Assembly (NCBI RefSeq): GCF_013303125.1
Contig: NZ_JABTTE010000028.1
Location: 1-40,825 of the forward strand
Length of the DNA stretch: 40,825 nt
Direction of reading: 5' to 3'
Source: Calidifontibacillus erzurumensis
GTDB taxonomy: Bacteria; Bacillota; Bacilli; Bacillales; Bacillaceae_J
Positions 15,174 to 22,474 of this stretch are shown piece by piece (the stretch's first letter is position 1; each line of letters opens with the position of its first letter). The notes under the pieces were generated by a model. It was not told where the DNA came from. It searched no databases and saw only the letters and a program-made list of their open reading frames with translations. Made by a program: the position numbers and the translations under genes.

Positions 15174-15896
15174 TTAAGCTTTAATTAAAGAGCCCAAGTC
15201 TTCTTCTAAATATGTTTTCCATAAACCATCCATATACATACGGCGCATTTTAGCTGCGGTGCGAACTGCTTCAATGCAAGCTTGTTGTAACTCTGGAGTA
15301 TCTGCGCATTCAAGTACAATCTTATAGCCGCGCTCACCATGAATTTCGTCTGATACAATGTGAAGATCAAAGAACTCAATTTCTTCATCAGTAAATCCAT
15401 AAATGTCACGCAATGCTGGTGTTTGTTTCCGGTAAATATCTGGAACTTGAGATTCTAATCCAACTACAAGTGCTGCGGTTGCTACAACGAAATTTTCTCT
15501 TTGTGCGACAGCATAGCACCAGCTTTGCAAACCAAGTGTAGTCGGCGCCATATTACGAGGATCTTCAACTCTTTCTCTAGTAGTACCACAAGCTTCAGCG
15601 AATCGAATTAATAGGTCAGTATGACGATCTCCTGCAATCTCTTCTTCATACATATTTTGTAAAGTGAAATCTTTTGCATCTGTATATTTTTCAGGAATAT
15701 TTGCGTAAATATATGCTAAGTAATCAGCGAATGGTCCAACATAGTGATAGTGGTTTTCAGCCCATCTAGCAAAGTGCTTTCTTTCAAGTTTTCCTTCAGC
15801 CCATGCAATTGTGAATGGAGCTCTTTGACTATGATTTCCTTTAATCGCATCTTCCAATGCTTTTCTGAATTCATCCTTAGATAATAATTGTGCCAT
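15174..15896 (-). CDS. Heme-oxygenase-like di-iron oxidase (HDO; PqqC/CADD/TenA-fold)
   Basis: I start the protein at ATG 15896, seven bases after GAAAGGGGA; a TTG six codons earlier lies within that ribosome binding site. The 240 residues are all helical. A complete HDO ligand set can be read: E85-x6-H92 (EEIAGDRH), E148 (VVGLESQV) and H179-x3-D183-x2-H186 (HIVSDEIH). Both order and spacing match CADD of Chlamydia (E81/H88, E142, H174/D178/H181). Such enzymes use O2 and a di-iron centre for C-C cleavage, N-oxygenation or similar steps and need external electrons. It leads an operon with aldehyde dehydrogenase, GlcG-like and CHR genes, with two GTATAC operators upstream. TenA thiaminase and PqqC lack this ligand set, so those functions are unlikely. 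The substrate is unknown. Confidence 0.88.
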   Translation of the reverse strand: MAQLLSKDEFRKALEDAIKGNHSQRAPFTIAWAEGKLERKHFARWAENHYHYVGPFADYLAYIYANIPEKYTDAKDFTLQNMYEEEIAGDRHTDLLIRFAEACGTTRERVEDPRNMAPTTLGLQSWCYAVAQRENFVVATAALVVGLESQVPDIYRKQTPALRDIYGFTDEEIEFFDLHIVSDEIHGERGYKIVLECADTPELQQACIEAVRTAAKMRRMYMDGLWKTYLEEDLGSLIKA

Positions 15897-15924
15897 TTTA
15901 AAATCCCCTTTCAATATTTTGTAT

Positions 15925-15936
15925 TTTGTATACCAT
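15925..15936. promoter_or_regulatory. Proximal GTATAC operator of the HDO operon
   Basis: The core GTATAC at 15928-15933 lies in TTTTGTATACCATA, about 30 bases before the oxidase start. Confidence 0.7.
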
Positions 15937-16033
15937 AAGATTTAAAAAGAATCGCCCTATTTTTTAGAATAGGAGCTGATTTTAAACGATTTTTTACTAA
16001 TGGTTATTAACATTTATCGTCTTTGTTTATTAC

Positions 16034-16062
16034 TTGGTATACCATCTGATTTAATAGTACAA
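16034..16062 (-). promoter_or_regulatory. Distal GTATAC operator and possible promoter of the HDO operon
   Basis: TTGGTATACCA has its core at 16037-16042. On the minus strand TTGTAC (16062-16057) could be a -35 with TATACC (16041-16036) as -10, but the spacer is only 15 bases, so the promoter is tentative. The two operators, about 109 bases apart, could act together by looping. Confidence 0.6.
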
Positions 16063-16148
16063 AATTTAAAAGCTTTTGTAAACCCATTTTTTAAAATTTT
16101 TTAAATTTATTTAATATTAAAATATCTAGATAGTGTAAATCTATTTTT

Positions 16149-17606
16149 TCACCACATAAAAAGGGCAAAAAGCGTCGATATCACTAATCCGGCCATAACC
16201 GGAATAAATAATTTCCTCGCTAATTCTAATACTGGAACACCACAGAAACCCGCAACAGCAACTAAGGATGACCACGCAATGATCGTACCTCCGCCAGTCC
16301 AAATAGAACCCATTTGACCGATGGCTGCTAAGGTTCCAGCATCCATTCCCACACCTGAAGCTAATGCACCTGATAACGCACCGACTAACGGTAAACCTGA
16401 AAATCCTGAACCGTCTAATCCAGTAATTATTCCAACAAGAAGTATACCAAATCCTGTTAAAAATGGATTTTGTGGAATTGCGTTTTGCGCACTCGCAACC
16501 AAGTCAAATAAAAATGCTGGTTTCGCAACGTCCTCCCCTAATGATAGAATTTGTCCAGTAAAATCAGCACTTCCAAGGAAAAAGAAACCCGCAATCGGAA
16601 TAACTGGACCCATCGCTTTAAACGCGAAAACAAATCCTTCAGTTAAATGATCGCTAACTTTGTCTAAAGCGTGGATTCTTCTAAATGCTACTGTTGACAA
16701 GATCAATAAAATCGATGCTACACCACCAATGAAGGCAGCTCCATCTCCGCCATTAAATATCCCTGATGTTTCAGGATTAAATTTTGTATAGAACATGAAA
16801 ACCATTACTGTTAACAATGAAAGTGGAACAAACACAGCGAACAATTTTGCCCATAATTCTCTTCTCGTCGCATCATTTAACTGGTTCTCAGTTGCTGCAG
16901 ATGCCTCAACTTCAGCATTTTGTTTTCCTTGAAGAATAGAAAGTTCCATTTCCGCCAATTCACTATTAGGTGTGCGAATTGTTCGCCGAATCATGATGTA
17001 GGTTATTAATAAAGCTATTCCACCTGTAATTAATGATAAAATCATCGCTTTATCAGCAATCGCAGTTGTTTCTATTCCTGCTGCTTTTGCGGTGAGCATA
17101 GGAGCAACTTGAATAATGTAATCAGAAGATAAAGCCATCCCTTGACCTGCTAAAGCTACTACCATTGCTGCCGACATGGCAGGCAATCCTGCACGAATTG
17201 CAACTGGTACTAACAACGCACAGATTAAAGGTACTGCAGGAGTCGGCCAGAAAAATAAAGAAACTAAATATGTTGTTCCAAAAATAACTGCGATCCCAAT
17301 ATAGGCATTTTTAATAACTTTTTGAATAGGAGAAATAATTTTTTCATCAGCACCTAACGCTCTTAAAGAATTTAATAGAGCTACCATTAGTGTGATAATT
17401 AGAAATATCGTAAACAGTTCTTTGGCAGCAACTAAATTGGCATTGAATACAGCTTGAAAGCCACCAATAAATGAATCTTTATAAATCCAACCAATTAAAA
17501 ATGTGCCGATTAATGCTGGTAACACGACACCACGCCTAAATAACATCGTCACAATTACAATAATCGTAATTGCAGCATACAACCAATGAGCAGCAGTTAA
17601 TTCCAA
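16149..17606 (-). CDS. Multi-spanning permease of the island (ion transporter superfamily type)
   Basis: Start TTG 17606 lies ten bases after AAAGGAG. The 485-residue protein has about 12 hydrophobic segments, a polar loop near residues 215-250 (LQGKQNAEVEASAATENQ), and glycine-rich re-entrant-like stretches (GIITGLDGSGFSGLPLVGAL and MGSIWTGGGTIIAWS). The layout recalls GntP/CitM/DctM-type carboxylate carriers, but I cannot assign a family with certainty. It follows the creatininase-family gene by 55 bases in one unit under a GTATAC promoter, so it probably imports the substrate of that hydrolase or of the island as a whole. Confidence 0.75.
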   Translation of the reverse strand: MELTAAHWLYAAITIIVIVTMLFRRGVVLPALIGTFLIGWIYKDSFIGGFQAVFNANLVAAKELFTIFLIITLMVALLNSLRALGADEKIISPIQKVIKNAYIGIAVIFGTTYLVSLFFWPTPAVPLICALLVPVAIRAGLPAMSAAMVVALAGQGMALSSDYIIQVAPMLTAKAAGIETTAIADKAMILSLITGGIALLITYIMIRRTIRTPNSELAEMELSILQGKQNAEVEASAATENQLNDATRRELWAKLFAVFVPLSLLTVMVFMFYTKFNPETSGIFNGGDGAAFIGGVASILLILSTVAFRRIHALDKVSDHLTEGFVFAFKAMGPVIPIAGFFFLGSADFTGQILSLGEDVAKPAFLFDLVASAQNAIPQNPFLTGFGILLVGIITGLDGSGFSGLPLVGALSGALASGVGMDAGTLAAIGQMGSIWTGGGTIIAWSSLVAVAGFCGVPVLELARKLFIPVMAGLVISTLFALFMW

Positions 17607-17661
17607 ACAATACGCACTCCTTTCATTTATATTCCATTTTTTACAAACACTTTGCTTTGTA

Positions 17662-18453
17662 TCAAACTCGATACATTTCTAAAGATTTACATTTTTGTAC
17701 GTCCAAAGATAACAATTCCTCTATGGCCCTCTCTAAATTCTCTAAAGCTTCTTCAACAATCTCTTTACCTATTTCATAACTTGCTTTCGTTGCATCCCCG
17801 ATACAGCCGTTTTTTGTCATCTCCTCATAACGGTAAAATCCTTGTATAGCTTGACCAGGACGCAATTTTTTCCATCTTCCTTCTTCGTTGATCTCCCCCT
17901 TTGTTATTTTTTCATGACGGATTAATTGGGGAGCGAGATAATAAGCTTCTGATACTTCTCTTTCACAGCTATGACCAAATAATGTTGATTTGATATTTTT
18001 TGATATCGCATTTTTTGCAGATGACGTTGTTTTTGCATAATAAATGTCAACATTCTGTTCCATTGATATTGATGAAGCAGCAACATCTAACGTAGATTGA
18101 TTTCCTCCATGAGAATTCAAAAATAAAAACTTTTGTATACCATGAAGTTTTAATGAAGCAACCATATCTTCTAGTATTGAAATCAATGTTTTTGGACGTA
18201 GGGTGATCGTTCCAGGATAATTCAAATGATGACTCGAAACACCCATATTAACCGTTGGTGTGATTAACACCTTTGGAAAAAGTCTCTCTCCCAGTTTTTT
18301 GGCCATTTCTGTTGCTAAAACAGCGTCACAACTTTCAACTATATGCGGCCCATGCTGCTCATGAGCACCAATCGGAATAATAGCTAACTCTACCGTGCGT
18401 AATGCATCTCTCACCTCCTCCCATGTCATTTCTGTTAGTAAATACCTTTTCAT
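17662..18453 (-). CDS. Creatininase family amidohydrolase
   Basis: The 263-residue protein starts at ATG 18453. It has the family's metal signature IPIGAHEQHGPHIVESCDAV (E32, H34, D43), NSHGGN (H115) and GHSCERE (E164 region), in the order of creatininase and MftE-type hydrolases. Members open cyclic amides, remove formyl groups or cleave amide bonds with a two-metal centre. It is first of two genes with the large permease and has a promoter whose spacer contains the island's operator. I infer that it opens or deacylates an amide, lactam or related bond in the pathway substrate. The real substrate cannot be deduced. Confidence 0.87.
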   Translation of the reverse strand: MKRYLLTEMTWEEVRDALRTVELAIIPIGAHEQHGPHIVESCDAVLATEMAKKLGERLFPKVLITPTVNMGVSSHHLNYPGTITLRPKTLISILEDMVASLKLHGIQKFLFLNSHGGNQSTLDVAASSISMEQNVDIYYAKTTSSAKNAISKNIKSTLFGHSCEREVSEAYYLAPQLIRHEKITKGEINEEGRWKKLRPGQAIQGFYRYEEMTKNGCIGDATKASYEIGKEIVEEALENLERAIEELLSLDVQKCKSLEMYRV

Positions 18454-18474
18454 TAGTGTCCCCCCTGCATAAAT

Positions 18475-18503
18475 GGAATATTGTATACCTTAAATAAAAA
18501 CAA
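18475..18503 (-). promoter_or_regulatory. Promoter of creatininase-permease unit with GTATAC operator in the spacer
   Basis: On the minus strand TTGTTT (18503-18498) and TATTCC (18480-18475) are 17 bases apart. The operator core GTATAC (18483-18488) fills the spacer. The whole lies in the 55-base gap after ferredoxin 2. Confidence 0.7.
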
Positions 18504-18508
18504 GAAAG

Positions 18509-18844
18509 CTATTTCGTGAGTTTAACAGCATTTTTCTCCTTCTTAATTTTGGCTAAAATGTTTTCTTGACTGATCTCTATATCTTCCTTAATGGTTAACT
18601 GGCAAGTAAGCCGTATTCTTTCATTAACAGATTCTCCTAACATTTTTTCTTCTTTCCAGTTAGGCGGTCCTAATTGTTCCCACCCAGAAAGTACTTCACA
18701 CACACATTTTAGACACTTTCCCATCCCACAACCGTATTTTAGCTTTGGAAACTGTTTTGTTCCTGCTAATACAACTAAATTCGCATTTTCTTTTACTTCT
18801 TTTTCAATTTTTTCTCCATCAACATGCAAAATGACTTTTGGCAT
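18509..18844 (-). CDS. [2Fe-2S] plant-type ferredoxin 2
   Basis: The 111-residue protein starts at ATG 18844 behind GGAGGAAT. Its cluster motif is C39 GMGK C44 LK C47 with a distant C81 (RLTCQLT), plus an extra C49, the same layout as ferredoxin 1. The two share little else: this one has a longer insert before the last cysteine and a lysine-rich tail. It should be a soluble electron carrier. It is followed by the creatininase unit, which has its own promoter. A perfect TTGGTATACCAA operator lies about 280 bases upstream. Two distinct ferredoxins in one regulon suggest two electron-consuming steps or carriers of different potential. Confidence 0.87.
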   Translation of the reverse strand: MPKVILHVDGEKIEKEVKENANLVVLAGTKQFPKLKYGCGMGKCLKCVCEVLSGWEQLGPPNWKEEKMLGESVNERIRLTCQLTIKEDIEISQENILAKIKKEKNAVKLTK

Positions 18845-19269
18845 ACTTTATTCCTCCTTCAGATTAAACATGAAAGCGTTTTATATTTTTCTTTAACTAA
18901 ACTCAGCGGGATATTTTTGCAGGGAAAAATGTATGTGATAGACTTGAATTTCTTACTAACTGACTGTTCCCCACAATTTTACCTCGACAAATCCGTTTTA
19001 CACTATTTTGACATTAAAAAATATATAAAGTTTGTAAAGCTATGATTTGATTATACAAAATTTTCGAAAGATTTCAACTAAAAACTTGAAATCTAATAAA
19101 ATTTTTTATAAAATGTAAACATCTTGGTATACCAAATACCCATATTAAAGGTGGTGTTTGATACAAAACTTCCTAATGTCAAAGTAATTTTTATGAAAAA
19201 TTTATAGAAGCGCAAGTCCCTTTATTTTTTCAATGAATGATTTCTTAAAAAGAAAAAGGAGGAGTTAAG
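18845..19269. promoter_or_regulatory. Divergent control region with perfect GTATAC operator (19124-19135)
   Basis: TTGGTATACCAA is a perfect 12-base palindrome. On the minus strand it is followed by TTTACA (19119-19114), 17 bases and TTAGAT, a possible ferredoxin 2 promoter. The ferredoxin leader is then about 240 bases long. On the plus side the 106-residue protein gene starts 135 bases away. No open reading frame with a ribosome binding site was found in the leader. Confidence 0.65.
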
Positions 19270-19590
19270 ATGGGGAAATATATTATTTTAACTAATAAAC
19301 AAACATTTCAAACGAAGGTTGATCCTAACAAAATAAAACCTATTGAAACATATAGTTTTCACTTCTTTGATGAAATTAAAGCTCAATATACCATTGCTGA
19401 AGTAGTTGATGAAAATACGAAAATTCGCCTTTATGAAAATTATGAAGGAAAAGAATATATCAATGATATCAGGCTAAAGTTCTTTGAAACTTTCGATACA
19501 ATTGAAGCTGCAAAAAATGAGTTGAATGAGATTGTAAAAGCTTCAGGAAATAGTGAAGATTCAAAATATACAAAACTCGTAAGAATATAA
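19270..19590 (+). CDS. Unknown 106-residue protein in the GntR-controlled island
   Basis: ATG 19270 follows AAGGAGGAG, a very strong ribosome binding site. The protein begins MGKYIILTNKQTFQTKVDPN and is alpha/beta in character, with a central KIRLYENYEGKEYINDI and a helical, acidic C-terminal third. No cysteines, signal peptide or membrane segment are present. I do not recognise a family. It is one of only two plus-strand genes in the island. It lies downstream of the perfect operator at 19124-19135 and ends at a bidirectional terminator, so it is probably a single-gene unit of the same regulon. A small partner or substrate-handling protein is possible. Confidence 0.75.
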   Translation: MGKYIILTNKQTFQTKVDPNKIKPIETYSFHFFDEIKAQYTIAEVVDENTKIRLYENYEGKEYINDIRLKFFETFDTIEAAKNELNEIVKASGNSEDSKYTKLVRI

Positions 19591-19623
19591 TAAAAAAGGA
19601 AAAGTTTTAAGGAATTCCACTTA

Positions 19624-19655
19624 AAAAGACCTTGCCGTTTTCAGCAAGGTCTTTT
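19624..19655. terminator. Bidirectional terminator between the 106-residue protein and permease 2
   Basis: AAAAGACCTTGC (19624-19635) and GCAAGGTCTTTT (19644-19655) form a perfect 12-base stem with an 8-base loop. The A-tract and T-tract make it work for both converging genes. Confidence 0.92.
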
Positions 19656-19659
19656 AACT

Positions 19660-21048
19660 TTAAATAAAAATATTAAGAATCATCAGGTAGCCCATTACCA
19701 ATAACAAATAAAGAATAGTAAAAACAGCATTCCAATTCGAAATTTTAAAAGGATTTTCGTTGATGATCCCAGACATTAAACCAATTGTTGCATTATACGG
19801 ACCCATTAAAAAGGCAGAAACTGCTCCACTTAACATGGATACTGTTAAAATTTGTGGAGAAATTCCCAAGTGAGCTGGATCCAAAGTTTCCGCTAAAAGT
19901 GCTAATGCTACTGCAGGATGCAACCCGGTAAATGCTAATATTAAAGGGATCACCGGGATGACTAATAAAAACAATTCAATACCGATTATTCCTTGAAATT
20001 TTACAAAAATTTCATTTAAACGATGATCTACTCCAGAAAACTGCATTGCAGAAATAAAAAAACCAGCAGATAAAAATATAAAAAATTGATCGCTCATTTT
20101 ATACATATAAGAATTTACATGGTGTTTTAATCCAGCTAAAAATTCTTTTCCTTTCTTTAACATCAACGACCAACAAAACGCAAAAGGCATAACTAATAAA
20201 GCAACTAGAATTATGAAATTAAAATGAAAAATACGATCAACTATTGCAATGCAAATATTAAATATAAATATAGCTATTAAAATTTGTATAATTCTTTTTG
20301 GACTTTTGATTTTTTCACTCTCCTCTGCAGTTGCTGCAATTTCATTTGTAGACTGGAAACTCTTTAGCTTTGCACTTCCTGAATTAGATGCTGCTTTTTT
20401 TGCCAACAACCAATCTAACAATAATCCAGCAATACTTAATGGTAATAAATATGGAAGCATCCCACTCCAGCTTACACCGGTCATTTCAATTACTATACCT
20501 AAGATCGGTGTTACCGGTGCCCAGATTAATGGCATTGCAAAGCCGCGTGTAATCGCCCTACTCATAAATCTTCCAGCGTTTTTCAATGAAAATACTTGTA
20601 AAGCTGGCTTCATCGAATGATAAGTCATTGGCAACGTCGCGAGATTCATAAAAATACTTAAGAAATACGAAATTCCAGAAGTTAACATGTAAAGATGCCC
20701 AGTATTTTTAACTTTACGATTGACCAATTCTTGTATACCAGATGAGTAATTTCCTATTTGAATTGGAATCGCTAATATCGGAATAATAGAAAATAAAGTT
20801 AAAAGATTTAACATAGGTCCGAAGGATAATAAATAACTTTCCAAGCTAGCCCCACTTGTATACAACAACAATACTCCGATTAATAAAAAGAAGCTTCCTA
20901 AAATTTTTACAAAAGTCTTTACATACAATATAGTCGATAAAACAATTATTAAACAAAGGACAGGTAATACATAAGGTAATTGAAAATTCGGAAAAACTTC
21001 AGTAAAAACATAAAGGGATAACGTTATTAAAAATAAGTACTTGATCAT
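19660..21048 (-). CDS. Second multi-spanning permease of the island
   Basis: I place the start at ATG 21048 behind GGTGGTG; GTG codons slightly upstream are possible. The 462-residue protein has about 11-12 hydrophobic segments with a charged loop near residues 225-245 (NEIAATAEESEKIKSPK). Motifs such as ATLPMTYHSMKPALQVF, TGLHPAVALALLAETL and LMGPYNATIGLMSGI recall carriers of the DcuC/citrate-like ion transporter superfamily, though I cannot name the family. It is a single-gene unit with a GTATAC operator overlapping the promoter. With permease 1 and the CHR pair, the island has three transport systems. Confidence 0.75.
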   Translation of the reverse strand: MIKYLFLITLSLYVFTEVFPNFQLPYVLPVLCLIIVLSTILYVKTFVKILGSFFLLIGVLLLYTSGASLESYLLSFGPMLNLLTLFSIIPILAIPIQIGNYSSGIQELVNRKVKNTGHLYMLTSGISYFLSIFMNLATLPMTYHSMKPALQVFSLKNAGRFMSRAITRGFAMPLIWAPVTPILGIVIEMTGVSWSGMLPYLLPLSIAGLLLDWLLAKKAASNSGSAKLKSFQSTNEIAATAEESEKIKSPKRIIQILIAIFIFNICIAIVDRIFHFNFIILVALLVMPFAFCWSLMLKKGKEFLAGLKHHVNSYMYKMSDQFFIFLSAGFFISAMQFSGVDHRLNEIFVKFQGIIGIELFLLVIPVIPLILAFTGLHPAVALALLAETLDPAHLGISPQILTVSMLSGAVSAFLMGPYNATIGLMSGIINENPFKISNWNAVFTILYLLLVMGYLMILNIFI

Positions 21049-21083
21049 TCGCACCACCACTTTTATTGACTATATTGATAATA

Positions 21084-21114
21084 ATTATAACCTAAAGTGT
21101 ATAATTTGGTATAC
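21084..21114 (-). promoter_or_regulatory. Promoter region of permease 2 with GTATAC operator
   Basis: On the minus strand a TATAAT -10 (21089-21084) is preceded by the operator TTGTATACCAAA (core 21109-21114), which occupies the -35 region. No consensus -35 is seen at 17 bases. Confidence 0.6.
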
Positions 21115-21204
21115 AATATTTTATTATCTATTCTTTTCTATATTCTTAAATTTGATATTTACTGAAAAAATAAGCCACTTTAAATAATTCTCTAACAAAA
21201 TCAT

Positions 21205-21220
21205 ATATGGTATACAATAT
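21205..21220. promoter_or_regulatory. GTATAC operator between permease 2 and the mini-ORF
   Basis: The core GTATAC is at 21210-21215 in ATATGGTATACAATAT. It is the middle of three copies in this 290-base gap. Confidence 0.6.
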
Positions 21221-21269
21221 AGTGTTAAATTTTTAAAAATTCATATAAAAATCTTACTTTTTGAGGTTT

Positions 21270-21313
21270 TTGGTATACAATTTGATTGACTTTGGCATTT
21301 TTTGAATTATAAT
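21270..21313 (+). promoter_or_regulatory. Strong promoter of the mini-ORF with upstream GTATAC operator
   Basis: TTGACT (21286-21291) and TATAAT (21308-21313) are 16 bases apart, close to consensus. The operator TTGGTATACAA (21270-21280) ends five bases before the -35. Confidence 0.75.
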
Positions 21314-21349
21314 AAAGTTATAGAATTAAATTTTTGAGGAGGAAGCGAA

Positions 21350-21436
21350 ATGCTGAACTATTTATTTGGTAAAAAAGCAGAAATATTAGCTCTAAAAAAA
21401 TTTTTAAAAATTAAAAAAGCCTTATTTATTAAATAA
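21350..21436 (+). CDS. 28-residue basic mini-protein or truncated gene start
   Basis: ATG 21350 has a near-perfect ribosome binding site (GAGGAGG, eight bases away) and a strong promoter. The 28-codon frame begins MLNYLFGKKAEILALKKFLK and is lysine-rich and amphipathic. Its last codons form the left arm of a terminator. It may be a real small protein, a leader peptide, or the first codons of a gene whose remainder was deleted. It is the only plus-strand unit of the regulon besides the 106-residue gene. Confidence 0.5.
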   Translation: MLNYLFGKKAEILALKKFLKIKKALFIK

Positions 21437-21444
21437 GACTTTTT
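21419..21444 (+). terminator. Terminator overlapping the end of the mini-ORF
   Basis: GCCTTATTT (21419-21427) pairs with AAATAAGAC (21431-21439) with one mismatch, followed by TTTTT. The stop codon lies in the right arm. Confidence 0.65.
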
Positions 21445-21775
21445 CCATTGGTTATAATTAAAAACAGCAGGGAAAAAGCGAAAGGGCTGCTCTGAAAGGT
21501 GTTCATCACCTATTGCCCCATATGACGCTTCAACCTTGATCGAACAAAATTCTTGATTTTGCATCTTAAAGTTTTCTGCTTTCGGACCAGCTCTCTCCCA
21601 ATTACCTGCTATTTCTCTGTTCAATTGAAAACAAAAAACAATTTCATAAAACACCCTATCTTCTTTTGTTTAACCTAGACACATTAAGACTTACCGCACG
21701 AATTAAAGTGCATCATCCTAATTTTTCATATATTAAAAAGCTTTAGGTTCCTCTAAATATATTTTGATATTTCCA
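21445..21775. other. Intergenic region with a doubtful minus-strand frame
   Basis: A 98-codon frame on the minus strand (21654 to 21358) contains protein-like words (NWERAGPKAENFKMQNQEF) but has a weak ribosome binding site and runs through the terminator and mini-ORF. It may be a gene remnant. No other feature is visible. Confidence 0.3.
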
Positions 21776-22474
21776 CTAATTTATTTTATAACCTAATTCT
21801 AAAGGTAAAAATGCATATTCACCTTCTTTAATGATTTCACATTTTCGAATTGGAATTGGACTGTGAAATATTGGCCCATCGATTACTGTAGTATGAAACT
21901 CTCCACCTTCTCCGCAAGGGTCAATACCTCGTGCTTCAAGCTCTTCTATATATTTATGGGTTAGCACTTTACCAAGGTCATCTTCTCTCATTCCCAGTGA
22001 TAAATTTACAGTAACTATTACCGCAACAAATCCAAGATTGATGAACTCCTCAACAACTTCACGATGATTCATGTTCCATAGAGGCATCCCGAGCTTTAAT
22101 CCCACATTCTTCGTAACCTTCTCATGCCAACAGTCCTGAACAGGAGTATCCAAATCACCAGTTACTAAAGCCTCGGCTCCTAAGTTTTTAGCATCCTTTA
22201 AAAGTCCAGTGAAAACTTTTTCATAATCTGTCCAACTGGCAGCACCAGTATATAAAGGTAAACCGATCGATTTAGCCTGTGCATGGATAACATCTAACGG
22301 CATTCCATGAGATCTTGAACGACTTCCCTCTTCCTCCAACATAGCAATTAGACCCACTGCTTCTCCAACTTTCATAGCTTTATAGAGCGCTAAAATACTA
22401 TCCTTTCCTCCACTAAAAGAGGCAATAAATTTACATCCGTCAGCACCATTTTTCCACCCGGTTAATTGTGTCAT
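21776..22474 (-). CDS. Dph6-like PP-loop ATP pyrophosphatase family protein
   Basis: The 232-residue protein starts at ATG 22474 behind AAGGGGAC. It has the PP-loop SFSGGKDSILAL (residues 19-30), used to adenylate a substrate, GDLDTPVQ, and the late DPCGEGGEFHT motif typical of diphthine-ammonia ligase (Dph6) domains. Bacteria lack diphthamide, so members like this must amidate or otherwise activate some other carboxylate. It forms its own unit just outside the GTATAC island with no such operator nearby. A perfect 19-base palindrome lies about 95 bases upstream. Function unknown beyond ATP-dependent activation. Confidence 0.85.
   Translation of the reverse strand: MTQLTGWKNGADGCKFIASFSGGKDSILALYKAMKVGEAVGLIAMLEEEGSRSRSHGMPLDVIHAQAKSIGLPLYTGAASWTDYEKVFTGLLKDAKNLGAEALVTGDLDTPVQDCWHEKVTKNVGLKLGMPLWNMNHREVVEEFINLGFVAVIVTVNLSLGMREDDLGKVLTHKYIEELEARGIDPCGEGGEFHTTVIDGPIFHSPIPIRKCEIIKEGEYAFLPLELGYKIN

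Noticed and set aside
15174-15896. Annotation of the HDO protein as TenA thiaminase or PqqC
   Set aside because: The full six-residue di-iron ligand set is present, and no thiamine or pqq genes are nearby.
18824-19045. Plus-strand frame across the ferredoxin 2 upstream region
   Set aside because: No ribosome binding site, low-complexity translation, and overlap with the ferredoxin start and its leader.
21358-21654. 98-codon minus-strand frame overlapping the mini-ORF
   Set aside because: The ribosome binding site is weak, the frame runs through a terminator hairpin and the opposite-strand unit, and no family is recognisable. At most a remnant.
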